This document shows, piece by piece, positions 38,800 to 46,218 of a DNA stretch of 64,000 nucleotides. Source of the DNA: Prevotella sp. E13-27 (lineage in GTDB: Bacteria > Bacteroidota > Bacteroidia > Bacteroidales > Bacteroidaceae). The DNA is taken from positions 1,860,001 to 1,924,000 of the forward strand of contig NZ_JALPSC010000001.1 of assembly GCF_023217965.1 (NCBI RefSeq), read 5' to 3'. Each line of letters opens with the position of its first letter. The stretch's first letter is position 1. Under the pieces are notes generated by a model. It searched no databases. It was not told the origin of the DNA and saw nothing but the letters and a program-made list of their open reading frames with translations. The position numbers and the translations under genes were made by a program.

Positions 38800-38978
38800 G
38801 TTAAAATGAAGGAATTGGCCAATAGTTGTCTGGTCTTGGACTCTAAATAGGCTATTATGCCGCTGGCATTCTATCTGGACTTCGCAACTAAGCAGGAAGG
38901 ACTAAGACGGTTCATAGACTCTAAAGGACTGTTGTCCCACGGATAGTTTCCCTTTCCTGTCGGCCTCTTCCTCCTTCT
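38800..38978 (-). ncRNA. Bridge RNA of IS A
   Basis: About 180 nt between the LE end and the transposase, transcribed like the transposase. The target-binding loop is closed by CAGGAAAGG/CCTTCCTG (38951-38959 with 38893-38900) and holds an inner GGAC-AACA-GTCC hairpin. The donor-binding loop is closed by AGTTG/CAACT (38885-38889 with 38824-38828) and holds TGCC-AGC-GGCA (38858-38868). Guides in 5'-3' order: 38934-38943 against the right target flank (8 of 10 plus a wobble), 38906-38913 GAACCGTC against the left target half (8 of 8), 38866-38874 ATAGAATGC against RE (9 of 9), 38839-38846 TTAGAGTC against LE (8 of 8). This order is that of IS621-type bridge RNAs. Confidence 0.8.
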
Positions 38979-38983
38979 GACAA

Positions 38984-39015
38984 CAAAGGTAAGGATTTGG
39001 CCGTGATAAAGCAAA
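38984..39015 (-). promoter_or_regulatory. Promoter of the bridge RNA inside LE
   Basis: Minus-strand TTTG (39012-39015), 20 bases, TACCTTTG (38984-38991): exact Bacteroidota consensus. The predicted start near 38978 gives an RNA beginning just before the first stem. Confidence 0.75.
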
Positions 39016-39043
39016 TTCTTCACTGATATATTCTATCAGAGCG

Positions 39044-39051
39044 CAAAATTA
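39044..39051 (-). promoter_or_regulatory. Orphan -7 element at the LE end of IS A
   Basis: TAATTTTG on the minus strand, four bases from the element end, with no TTTG upstream in the present flank. In a circular form the RE end would supply TTTG (37703-37706) 21 bases upstream, completing a promoter. Confidence 0.6.
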
Positions 39052-39071
39052 GAGTCCCGCTGATCCTGATG

Positions 39072-39356
39072 TCATGCCATCACCTCCTCCTGATGTACAA
39101 CCTGCAAAATTGGAGCGCGAAGGACATTCTCGATAGAGACCAGCGTATCTATGGTAAAGTTGTGGGTACCACGCATCCACTTGCTAATCTCTGCTTCTTT
39201 TTTGCCTAAAAGCATAGCAAGGTCTTTCTGCTTCATGCCTTTCTCAGTAAGAATTTCATGAATGCGATCCACAATTTGAAACGACATGTCGACAGACTCG
39301 CGAATCTCAGGATTCACTGACCTGCGACGATTCTCCAAAATACTACTCCTTTTCAT
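39072..39356 (-). CDS. HigA-like helix-turn-helix antitoxin
   Basis: 94 residues. XRE-type helix-turn-helix at about 38-85 (EKGMKQKDLAMLLGKKEAEISKWMRGTHNFTIDTLVSIENVL). It overlaps the upstream gene by 14 bases, the usual arrangement of a host-inhibition (HigBA) pair with toxin first. It probably binds the palindromes at 39848-39861 and 39908-39922. The gene ends directly before the hairpin into which IS A inserted. Confidence 0.75.
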   Translation of the reverse strand: MKRSSILENRRRSVNPEIRESVDMSFQIVDRIHEILTEKGMKQKDLAMLLGKKEAEISKWMRGTHNFTIDTLVSIENVLRAPILQVVHQEEVMA

Positions 39357-39831
39357 AACGAGTAAAATTTAAATTACCTACAATTTCTTTGTCCACCAAT
39401 ACCACTGAGCCGTCGCTTATGCGTGATGTGATAAAGCGGCTCGTGTCAATCAAGAGTTTTACATAGGGAGCCAGTTCTAAGCTTTCCTCCCATGATGCAG
39501 CATCCTTTACGCCTCCGTTTCCGAATACGAGAATCTTATCAGACAATCTCAAGCAGTAAAGACGTACTTTGTTGCCAACGTCGATGGGGATGACACCCAC
39601 GCCATCGCCGTAGCGACCTTCTGGTCTGAAATAGCGCTCAAGTGCTCCTTTCTCGGCTATCTTGTCTAACCAAGAGATAATTACGTCAATCTCATCGTCG
39701 TATTCACATCCCTCAGGGAATTTCTCAAAGAAAGCCTCCATTTCTGTCAGCTCCTTCCCATTAAGGTGGATGCTATAGAAGTTTACGTTATCGTATTCTT
39801 CAACGAGTTCTATAGTATATTCTTGTTTCAT
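39343..39831 (-). CDS. Putative RelE/HigB-type toxin, long form
   Basis: 162 residues. The segment ISWLDKIAEKGALERYFRPEG and the beta-strand VRLYCLRLSDKILVFGNGGVK resemble the core of RelE/HigB mRNA interferases, but the protein is about 50% longer, with a C-terminal extension (LLIDTSRFITSRISDGSVVLV). The assignment rests mainly on this fold-like pattern and the coupled antitoxin gene. Catalytic residues cannot be named with confidence. Confidence 0.6.
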   Translation of the reverse strand: MKQEYTIELVEEYDNVNFYSIHLNGKELTEMEAFFEKFPEGCEYDDEIDVIISWLDKIAEKGALERYFRPEGRYGDGVGVIPIDVGNKVRLYCLRLSDKILVFGNGGVKDAASWEESLELAPYVKLLIDTSRFITSRISDGSVVLVDKEIVGNLNFTRYEKE

Positions 39832-39847
39832 TTATATCTCTTGTACT

Positions 39848-39922
39848 TAACTTTTAAGTTATCTAGGTGCAAATATACGAAAGTTCTCCTAAATAAGCAA
39901 GAAATTAACTTAAAAATTAAGT
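39848..39922 (-). promoter_or_regulatory. Toxin-antitoxin promoter with two palindromic operators
   Basis: The -7 box TATATTTG is at 39870-39877 (minus strand), with a TTG core at 39898-39900, 20 bases away. TAACTT-TT-AAGTTA (39848-39861) lies just downstream and ACTTAA-AAA-TTAAGT (39908-39922) just upstream. Related half-sites on both sides of the promoter fit autorepression. Confidence 0.65.
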
Positions 39923-40350
39923 AATGTCTGAGAAATTATAGATTAAAGGCGAATTTCATTGTTATGTCAGTGGGCTGTCTGACACACAAAGCATATCCTT
40001 TTTAAGACAGCGGGGACAGATACTGTTTTAAAAACCAAACTTTTTGGATTAAAAGTGAGGCATTTTAACAATTCTTGTCTATTGATTGCATTTACACGCA
40101 GCATTCATGCCCTGTTTTCAATGTAAATTGCGACAGGGCTCTGCTGTGATGTGAGATTCAATGCTTAGTGAGTTCCATAACAACAATCAGTGTATAGCGT
40201 TTATCGTCTGCGGCGATTTTTTTTCTGATGTTTACGGGTGCTGCCGCACTGTTTCTCCTCAGCAGTGTGCTATGTTTTATGATTATTTCTTTGTTATTTA
40301 AAAGAATTTGATTAACTTTGCAGCCATCAAGGGAAGACAGCGTTCTGCGG

Positions 40351-41463
40351 CTATTCTTCAGCCAATGTCCCAACATCTATCCCGTGAGGCTGGCCTTCAG
40401 TGGTTTCAGCCTCTTTCTTTTGCTTATCACATGCAGTTTTGTTACGTGTCGGGTCATACTTCTCTCCACTTTTCCAAAGGCTGTATATGAGCAGTAGTAG
40501 CTTGCGCATGGTGGCTGTCACTCCAATCATTTTCGACTGTGTATTCCTGTCACATAGGCGCCCATAGAAATCTTTCATCTGAGGATTACACTGAGTGCTG
40601 ACAATGGCAGGAAAATAGAGTGCCGTTCTGATGTGTACGTTTCCCTGCTTTGAGATGTGACGCTTAGGGTCTACAGGTCCCGACTGATGTGCAGGAACAT
40701 CAAGCCCTGCATATCTTGTCAGTTGCTTGCGGTTAGTTATCAGCGCAAAGCCATTTGTCTCTGCAACCACTGTAGCTACAGTCATAAACCCTATGCCGTT
40801 GATGGTTGTGATACGGTCAATACGCTCTGACAGTCCGGGCTCCTGCTTGATCTTCTCGCGGATGGCCTTCTGATTACTGTCCAGCTGTTTGTCTATCTCG
40901 TTGATAAGTTTGTTATAGTGCTTGACGATGCTCTTCTCCGCTATCTCGCTGTGTGCGAGTGCCTCCAGATGGTTCCTCAACTGTGTCTTGACCTTGTTGA
41001 TGTCGGCCACGAAACGCGTCATCTGTCGCAGTTCCCTATAGATAGGAGATGGCGGTGCCCAAGGTTTGAGGCGCTTGTCCAAACACCCAAGCATCCCAAG
41101 AGTATAGGCATCCATGTTATCGGTCTTTGTGAGGATACCCTCGTACTTTGCAAACTCACGGGCCTTGTTAGGCAACACAACGCAGACGTTCAGACTGAGT
41201 TTGTTCAGATGGGATGCCAGCTGCTCGTAATAGACACCAGTGGGTTCCATCACATAGCGCAGAGGGTAGCCCTTCAGAGCCTCTTTACGGCTCCATTTGA
41301 CGAACTGGTTGAAACCAGTCTTGTCGTTGTTAAACACTACAGGGGCGGTAGAGCATCCCTGATCGAACTCATACATACACAGGCAGGCCGTGAACGTACC
41401 CTTTGCAATGTCGATTCCCACGCACTGCATAAACCACTTGCCAGGTTTGAAATTCGGTTTCAT
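40351..41463 (-). CDS. IS110-family transposase, IS B
   Basis: 370 residues. DEDD residues in CVGIDIAKGTFTAC, VMEPTGVYYEQL and LTKTDNMDAYTLG; C-terminal domain with TINGIGFMTVATVVAE and HQSG...RHISKQGNVHIRTALY. It differs clearly from IS A and belongs to another IS110 subgroup. Intact frame. Confidence 0.93.
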   Translation of the reverse strand: MKPNFKPGKWFMQCVGIDIAKGTFTACLCMYEFDQGCSTAPVVFNNDKTGFNQFVKWSRKEALKGYPLRYVMEPTGVYYEQLASHLNKLSLNVCVVLPNKAREFAKYEGILTKTDNMDAYTLGMLGCLDKRLKPWAPPSPIYRELRQMTRFVADINKVKTQLRNHLEALAHSEIAEKSIVKHYNKLINEIDKQLDSNQKAIREKIKQEPGLSERIDRITTINGIGFMTVATVVAETNGFALITNRKQLTRYAGLDVPAHQSGPVDPKRHISKQGNVHIRTALYFPAIVSTQCNPQMKDFYGRLCDRNTQSKMIGVTATMRKLLLLIYSLWKSGEKYDPTRNKTACDKQKKEAETTEGQPHGIDVGTLAEE

Positions 41464-41499
41464 ACGGTTTGAATTTTGAGTTAATAATGTTGATGATTA

Positions 41500-41700
41500 T
41501 AGCCTCAAATCCTCACCGCCTTTCCTCTTGTATATACTCTGAATCATCCTCTGCCATACATAAAGGATGTCCTCTGATACTTTGTCCTGGCTCCAAAGAT
41601 CTGAAAACGAGGGTGGAAGCTTATCCTGTCCCACGATATAGTCTCTACTTATCTAGGTGAGTGTCTTCTCACCCTCAACGGCATAAATCTCTAGCAAAGC
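41500..41700 (-). ncRNA. Candidate bridge RNA of IS B
   Basis: Upstream of the transposase on the same strand. A loop closed by GAGGGTG/CACCCTC (41670-41676 with 41609-41615) contains GGGACAGG (41625-41632), matching the left flank GGGACAG at 40013-40019. Further 3', AGTATC (41576-41581) matches the RE end at 40019-40024. A right donor match is only approximate. A TAGCTTTG box is at 41695-41702. Much weaker than for IS A. Confidence 0.4.
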
Positions 41701-41791
41701 TACAAAACTTAAACCGTATTGCATCCATCTGCAAGAAATATTTCATGAAAATGGAACAATCTCTATAATCGGATGCAAAGGTAAGAGATGA

Positions 41792-41828
41792 GCGTAGGCA
41801 AATCATAAATTGTGGATCAGCGGAACCG
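41792..41828. repeat. Repeat X, right half of copy 2
   Basis: 37 bases identical to 37649-37685; followed by an intact hairpin site GGATCAGCG...CGCTGATCC (41817-41843). Confidence 0.85.
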
Positions 41829-42030
41829 TCTCGCTGATCCTCCCAATGGCCAACACGACATCTTTGATGCTGTTGAAGGTAATGTGCTAGTGGGTGATGA
41901 TGGGTACATTTATTTTATTGACACAATCATTTACCCGTCCGATACGGATGGCTACGAGACCTATTGCAGCCTATCGCCCAGAGCAAGCTCGAAAAACAAA
42001 AATAATAAAACAAAAGCGCTTAATAACTAA
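41812..42030 (+). pseudogene. 3' fragment of a kinase-like polyvalent/mobile-element protein
   Basis: About 72 codons without a good start; an in-frame stop lies immediately upstream. The core GNVLVGDDGYIYFIDTIIYP resembles the D-x-N...D-x-D segment of the protein-kinase-like domains of Bacteroidales mobile-element proteins. The 5' part of the gene is missing, its place taken by repeat X and IS B. Probably a remnant. Confidence 0.45.
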
Positions 42031-42047
42031 TTCCTATGATTATAGGC

Positions 42048-43763
42048 TTATTTCGTTAAACGCTTAATCAGTTGGTCATAGTCAATACTGCCACATATAA
42101 TTCTCTTCTTACAATGGTAATTAGGTGAAAGCAGATTCTTGTCTTCCTGATTCCATTTACTTGAAATGCCAGCAAGATAGAGTAGTAACTGAGGTAGGCC
42201 GTCAGTCATGAAAGGTTTGTCATGAGATTGCTCTATTTGCTGTATAATTTCTGGATGACTACATCTGTAAGATTTAGAACACCATATCCACATTGGAACC
42301 TCATGCTCATTTTTTGCTTGTGCCGCTGTCGGTTCTTGAAATAGTCTTCCATTAACTTTCAAGTCATCGTATACTTCTTCTCCATGATCTGAGACGAACA
42401 GAATAATAGCGTCATCATCTCTATATATGTTAATGATGTTGTCAAGAACAAGGTCATTATAGTGCGTGGCATTGTCATAGTGCATTACTATATTCTTTTC
42501 GTCTTTGCTGATGTCTCTGTCCGAATAATCATCTATGGAGAATGTCGCTTCGATTTTTGGATAGCGTATAGAATAATCAAAATGCTGGCCAATTAAGTGA
42601 ATGATGTCTAATGTGCATTCTGTTTGATTTCTACTATTTTTGAAATCTGAGATTTGTTCGACCAATCCAATGTCATATTTGCTCCTTTTCCTGTTGCGGA
42701 ATGTGAATAGTGAGTCGCTCATCTCTCTATCTGCAAGGAAGAAATGTCCAGCCTGATTAGTGACCCCCTTACGGAATCCTTTCAAAAGATATTGGTTGGA
42801 AAAGAAATTAACTGAATAGCCTGCACGTCGGAACAGCATAGGGAACAGTGGCTTGGTTACTATAGGCTCTGGCATTCCGAATTCCCACATAGAAAAAAGA
42901 TCGAGAAACACATTGCTCGTAATGTTCCAAGGGGTTACAACATCATGGAATACAAACAGCTTTCCGTCTTCAAATAGTTCCTGTTGTCTTGGGGTCGTTT
43001 GCAAGTGGTAACCATAGAGCGTGGAATGATGTTTGTTGTAGCTTTCACCGATGACAAAGACTATATGAGGTGACATATATATGCAACTGTCAATCTGCGC
43101 GGTGAACGTTACACGTTTAATTTCTTCAAGTTGTTGTGACGATTGCTGCAATGAGTAGCATGCAAATGCAAATCGGTGCAATGGTGTGGGTATCTTTTCA
43201 TGGTAGTGGCGGAAAATAAGACCTTCCATGCTTTTCAAGTCGCCTCTTTGCCAGAAGAGTTGTAGGAACCTGTAGGAAGATGGAAGTTCGTAGATGAAGC
43301 ATAAAGATGTTATTACAATTACCGCATATCTACTCATTCTACTCCATTTGACAGTTATTCTTCTGTTGATAAATGATAAATATGATAATGGCAGGAGAAT
43401 AACCAATGATAGTTCAGCTGTAATACGCCAGCTTGATAACAAATGCGAGCCAATGAATGTAGAAAGAAATTCCCGTGTCTCACGTGAATCGCTCAGAAGA
43501 ACATTAGAAAGAATCTGAGGCGTGACTTGGGTCATAAACATATCTTGACAATAGCAATCGACAAGACAGATTGTTACAATAACTTCACCAATAAAAAATC
43601 CTGTTACTTTCCTATAATTGCCAGTGAGAAAAGAAACAGCGTAGCTCAAAACAAAAGCAGTAAATGTAGGGGCTGTTAATAAATGAAACGACAGCCCGCT
43701 TGTTGTGTTAACACACAGCAAACAGGCTGCCAAAACTGTAAAAAAAAGATTTAATGAATTCAA
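42048..43763 (-). CDS. Phosphoethanolamine transferase-like membrane protein (sulfatase fold)
   Basis: 571 residues. Five N-terminal membrane helices (about 1-170) are followed by an alkaline-phosphatase-fold domain. Nucleophile region VFVIGESYNKHHSTLYGY, then metal-site sequence SDHGEEVYDD and a later NEHEVPMWIW. This is the EptA/CptA pattern of enzymes that add phosphoethanolamine to lipid A, core sugars or glycans; the residue at the nucleophile position is serine rather than threonine. Last gene of a four-gene operon, five bases after the lipoprotein gene. Confidence 0.83.
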   Translation of the reverse strand: MNSLNLFFTVLAACLLCVNTTSGLSFHLLTAPTFTAFVLSYAVSFLTGNYRKVTGFFIGEVIVTICLVDCYCQDMFMTQVTPQILSNVLLSDSRETREFLSTFIGSHLLSSWRITAELSLVILLPLSYLSFINRRITVKWSRMSRYAVIVITSLCFIYELPSSYRFLQLFWQRGDLKSMEGLIFRHYHEKIPTPLHRFAFACYSLQQSSQQLEEIKRVTFTAQIDSCIYMSPHIVFVIGESYNKHHSTLYGYHLQTTPRQQELFEDGKLFVFHDVVTPWNITSNVFLDLFSMWEFGMPEPIVTKPLFPMLFRRAGYSVNFFSNQYLLKGFRKGVTNQAGHFFLADREMSDSLFTFRNRKRSKYDIGLVEQISDFKNSRNQTECTLDIIHLIGQHFDYSIRYPKIEATFSIDDYSDRDISKDEKNIVMHYDNATHYNDLVLDNIINIYRDDDAIILFVSDHGEEVYDDLKVNGRLFQEPTAAQAKNEHEVPMWIWCSKSYRCSHPEIIQQIEQSHDKPFMTDGLPQLLLYLAGISSKWNQEDKNLLSPNYHCKKRIICGSIDYDQLIKRLTK

Positions 43764-43768
43764 AATAG

Positions 43769-44179
43769 TTATTCTTTGCTCAACACATATGCTAAAGCGT
43801 CCCCATAGCCTTTCTCGTATAAATACATATTTTTACCATTAATCTCGAAATATATGTGCTCAGTATCGTATCCAGAATAGCTGTCATACTCTTTAATGGT
43901 AATCACTCCTTTTGATTGTCCATCCATTTTATATGTGAAACTTCCTTTTTCAGTTTCCATTCCTGAATAAGAATCATAATAGCGACTAGACCAATTGCCA
44001 GAGCCATTGCTATTAAAAGTAAGGGTAATATACTCTCTCCCTTCTTGTCCCGACCAAGTACCGACTACTCCGTTACTAGAGTCATCATCATCGTCACTAC
44101 TACAAGCAACAAATCCAATACTCAGCATTACTACCATAATAATGGCGAGCATGCTCCAAAGAATACCTTTCTGTTTCAT
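43769..44179 (-). CDS. Small lipocalin-like lipoprotein
   Basis: 136 residues. Lipoprotein signal with FVACSSDDDDDSS, a surface-export acidic patch. The mature part (VVGTWSGQEGREYITLTFNSNG...) is the beta-rich lipocalin-like fold common in Bacteroidales lipoproteins. Function unknown. Third gene of the operon 45953-42048. Confidence 0.75.
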   Translation of the reverse strand: MKQKGILWSMLAIIMVVMLSIGFVACSSDDDDDSSNGVVGTWSGQEGREYITLTFNSNGSGNWSSRYYDSYSGMETEKGSFTYKMDGQSKGVITIKEYDSYSGYDTEHIYFEINGKNMYLYEKGYGDALAYVLSKE

Positions 44180-44204
44180 AATAGTTATTGGTTATTAGAT
44201 GCCA

Positions 44205-44951
44205 TTAAAATGTATATCCGAGGGCAATGCTTATTGTCTGGAATTTTGCTTTTTTTGTAATCTCTGAGAAGTCGTTCCCATATGAAATACCAGCCATGTA
44301 TTTTTGGCTAAAGCGAGCTTTTACGCCAATCTGCCAACCAAACTGGAGACGCTCCCAACAAACTTCACCCATATCTTTCTTGTCAAAAAGGTCTGCATCT
44401 TTATTACCAGCTTTAATTGTTCCGGAAACATTATAGCGTAGGGTGGCTCCGACAAACGGTGCAAGGCTGATGTTGCTGTTGGGAATTGCGTAATTGTAGA
44501 GAAGGTTTACAGGAACTTTGACTGACCACAAAGTAATGTCGCCGAATGAAGATCCATAACCGTCTTCATAATCTTCGTAATCGTCCTCGTCATAATCCCC
44601 ATAACCTCTAGTCTCATAATAACCACTATCATCATCGTTATTTGAATTAGATTTTGAAGCAGAATATTTCGCATATTGTAAGCCAATTCCTGCTTCCAAG
44701 AAGACAGGCATACCTTGGGAAAGACTAAAAGCCTTACTAAATCCTGCTGAGAATCCTGTCATAGACTCATCCTTTGCACCAGATACGTCATACTTCATTT
44801 TAATTGGATTGTACTCAACCCAAACCGTGTTCCATCCATCAGAATTTGAACTTGATGATGAAGAGCTCATTGTGGTGTTGGTAAACTGTGCATAGGCACC
44901 AGAACTGATAGCCAATAAAGCGCCTAAAGCAAGAAATTTGATTCTTTTCAT
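44205..44951 (-). CDS. Outer-membrane beta-barrel protein
   Basis: 248 residues with signal peptide ending AYAQ (about 22). Alternating hydrophobic strands and a terminal aromatic strand (ISIALGYTF) indicate a small PorT/OmpW-like barrel. One acidic, tyrosine-rich loop (about 118-133, DYDEDDYEDYEDGYG) is probably extracellular. Second gene of the operon. Confidence 0.78.
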   Translation of the reverse strand: MKRIKFLALGALLAISSGAYAQFTNTTMSSSSSSSNSDGWNTVWVEYNPIKMKYDVSGAKDESMTGFSAGFSKAFSLSQGMPVFLEAGIGLQYAKYSASKSNSNNDDDSGYYETRGYGDYDEDDYEDYEDGYGSSFGDITLWSVKVPVNLLYNYAIPNSNISLAPFVGATLRYNVSGTIKAGNKDADLFDKKDMGEVCWERLQFGWQIGVKARFSQKYMAGISYGNDFSEITKKAKFQTISIALGYTF

Positions 44952-44981
44952 AAATAATAATGTTAAAAGTTAAACAAAAAA

Positions 44982-45953
44982 TTAGTATACAAAATCCATA
45001 CGCCAGACATTAGCTGTACCTGTAGAAGAACCTCTTTGAGAAACAAAATAGATAGACTTTCCATCCCTGCTCCAAACTGGGCTTAAATCATCGGCTGCAT
45101 GATGGGTCAGCTGTACCATTTGTGTTCCATCCACATGACAAGCGAAGAGATCTGTGTTGAAATATTTTAGATTGCCGTTCGTTATTGCATTGCTGCCTAC
45201 AAATAGAATCCATTCTCCGTTTGGTGAAATACTTGGTGTCGTAAAACTGCGTGAAGGGTCACTGACTATACATTCTTCTATGCCTGTTTGATAATTCACT
45301 CGCCATATTTCACCGCGCCCTTCGGTATTAATCCTACAGCATAATACACTGCTTTCCCCTTTGATAGGACATGGGTTCAATCCTTTCGTATAGCTTGAAA
45401 GAAAGTTGCTACCAATATCATGACTCCAAATACTTGAGCCATTCTTTTCTACTCGTGAGAAAAATATATTCTTCATATCTGGAGAATATACTGGTGAGTA
45501 ATCTTTGTTTCCACTAGTTATTTGACGGCAAACATATCCACTTGTGGCACTCGTTTGATATATTTGGCTCATTTTGCCGTTTGCTTCAGAAAAACAAATA
45601 TTCTTGCCGTCTGGCGAATAAGTGAAATCTATTACGGTTTGCCTATTAGTCCTTTGAACGGATGCTCCTTGTTTGCCAATCTCTTTGATGAAAATGTTTG
45701 TTGTATTGCTGCGAAACGACAGATATGCCAACTGAGTTCCATCAATAGAAATATCAAGAATGCGGTTGGAAAGCCAATTGATGTTTCTACCTGTGCGTTT
45801 CACTTCTGGCATACAGACGTAGTCATTGTCTGTTGTGATTTGAGTAAAGTTTATGCCAGATTCTTCGTTCACCTGAACTACGGAATAATCCACCTGTGCA
45901 TATAATCCACCTGGGATTAATGCAAACAGAAGTAATAAGTACTTGCTCTTCAT
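44982..45953 (-). CDS. Periplasmic TolB-like PD40 beta-propeller
   Basis: 323 residues with signal peptide ending LYAQ (about 20). Repeated blades have PDGKNICFSE, SPDMKNIFFSR, SPNGEWILFVG and SRDGKSIYFVSQR, the PD40/TolB pattern. First gene of a four-gene operon (propeller, barrel, lipoprotein, sulfatase-fold transferase; gaps 30, 25 and 5 bases), suggesting a shared envelope-modification role. Confidence 0.82.
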   Translation of the reverse strand: MKSKYLLLLFALIPGGLYAQVDYSVVQVNEESGINFTQITTDNDYVCMPEVKRTGRNINWLSNRILDISIDGTQLAYLSFRSNTTNIFIKEIGKQGASVQRTNRQTVIDFTYSPDGKNICFSEANGKMSQIYQTSATSGYVCRQITSGNKDYSPVYSPDMKNIFFSRVEKNGSSIWSHDIGSNFLSSYTKGLNPCPIKGESSVLCCRINTEGRGEIWRVNYQTGIEECIVSDPSRSFTTPSISPNGEWILFVGSNAITNGNLKYFNTDLFACHVDGTQMVQLTHHAADDLSPVWSRDGKSIYFVSQRGSSTGTANVWRMDFVY

Positions 45954-46005
45954 TTTGCTTACTATTATTTGTTATGTTATCAAATATCGTAATGCAAAGG
46001 TCAGG

Positions 46006-46035
46006 GCATAAAGAATGGCGTGGCCATTCTTATGC
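46006..46035. repeat. Strong hairpin in the operon leader region
   Basis: GCATAAAGAATGGC pairs with GCCATTCTTATGC with one bulged base. It adjoins the larger inverted repeat at 46034-46218; no T-run follows on either strand. Confidence 0.6.
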
Positions 46036-46218
46036 ACTTGACCTGAGGGGCGAGCTTAGGAAATTGGAACCCCTACGTAACAAATAAGAATGCTACCACG
46101 CCAATGGCGTGTGCATAGCTATGCGTTACGTGGGGAGTGCCATTGTCGTGGCTTCTTCCCTCTGCTTTTTAAATCGAACTATTCCAAATTAGGTTCCTAA
46201 GCTTCTTCAGTCAAGTGC
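46034..46218. repeat. MITE-like element bounded by imperfect inverted repeats
   Basis: The left arm (46034-46070: GCACTTGACCTGA, AGCTTAGGAA, TTGGAA) is mirrored by the right arm (46182-46218: TTCCAA, TTCCTAAGCT, TCAGTCAAGTGC). Inside are CCCCTACGTAAC/GTTACGTGGGG (46070-46081, 46125-46135), ACGCCA-A-TGGCGT (46098-46110) and GCATAGCTATGC (46113-46124). No ORF. Confidence 0.55.

Larger units (their letters stand above)
37686..39055 (-). mobile_element. IS110-family insertion sequence A, about 1.37 kb
   Basis: Contains one transposase gene and a 267-base 5' non-coding region with a bridge RNA. Ends are set by comparing flanks: the left flank ends GGATCAGCGGAACCG, the right flank starts (T)CCCGCTGATCC. 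Joined, they rebuild a hairpin site also present uninterrupted at 41817-41843 (GGATCAGCG...CGCTGATCC). No terminal inverted repeats or long target duplication, as expected for IS110. A 1-2 base ambiguity remains at the core. Confidence 0.82.
40020..41791 (-). mobile_element. IS110-family insertion sequence B, about 1.77 kb
   Basis: Separates the two halves of repeat X copy 2 (TAAGACAGCGGGGACAG ending at 40019; GCGTAGGCAAATC starting at 41792). It contains one transposase and about 330 non-coding bases on each side. Eleven bases present between the halves in copy 1 (37638-37648) are absent, so the exact ends are uncertain. The 3' non-coding part 40020-40350 shows no gene. Confidence 0.6.

Noticed and set aside
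37686-39055. Terminal inverted repeats and a target duplication for IS A
   Set aside because: None found beyond one or two core bases, which is normal for IS110 and not evidence against an IS.
37621-41843. Integron attC sites at repeat X
   Set aside because: The hairpin is suggestive, but the GTTRRRY/RYYYAAC core sites and an integrase are absent.
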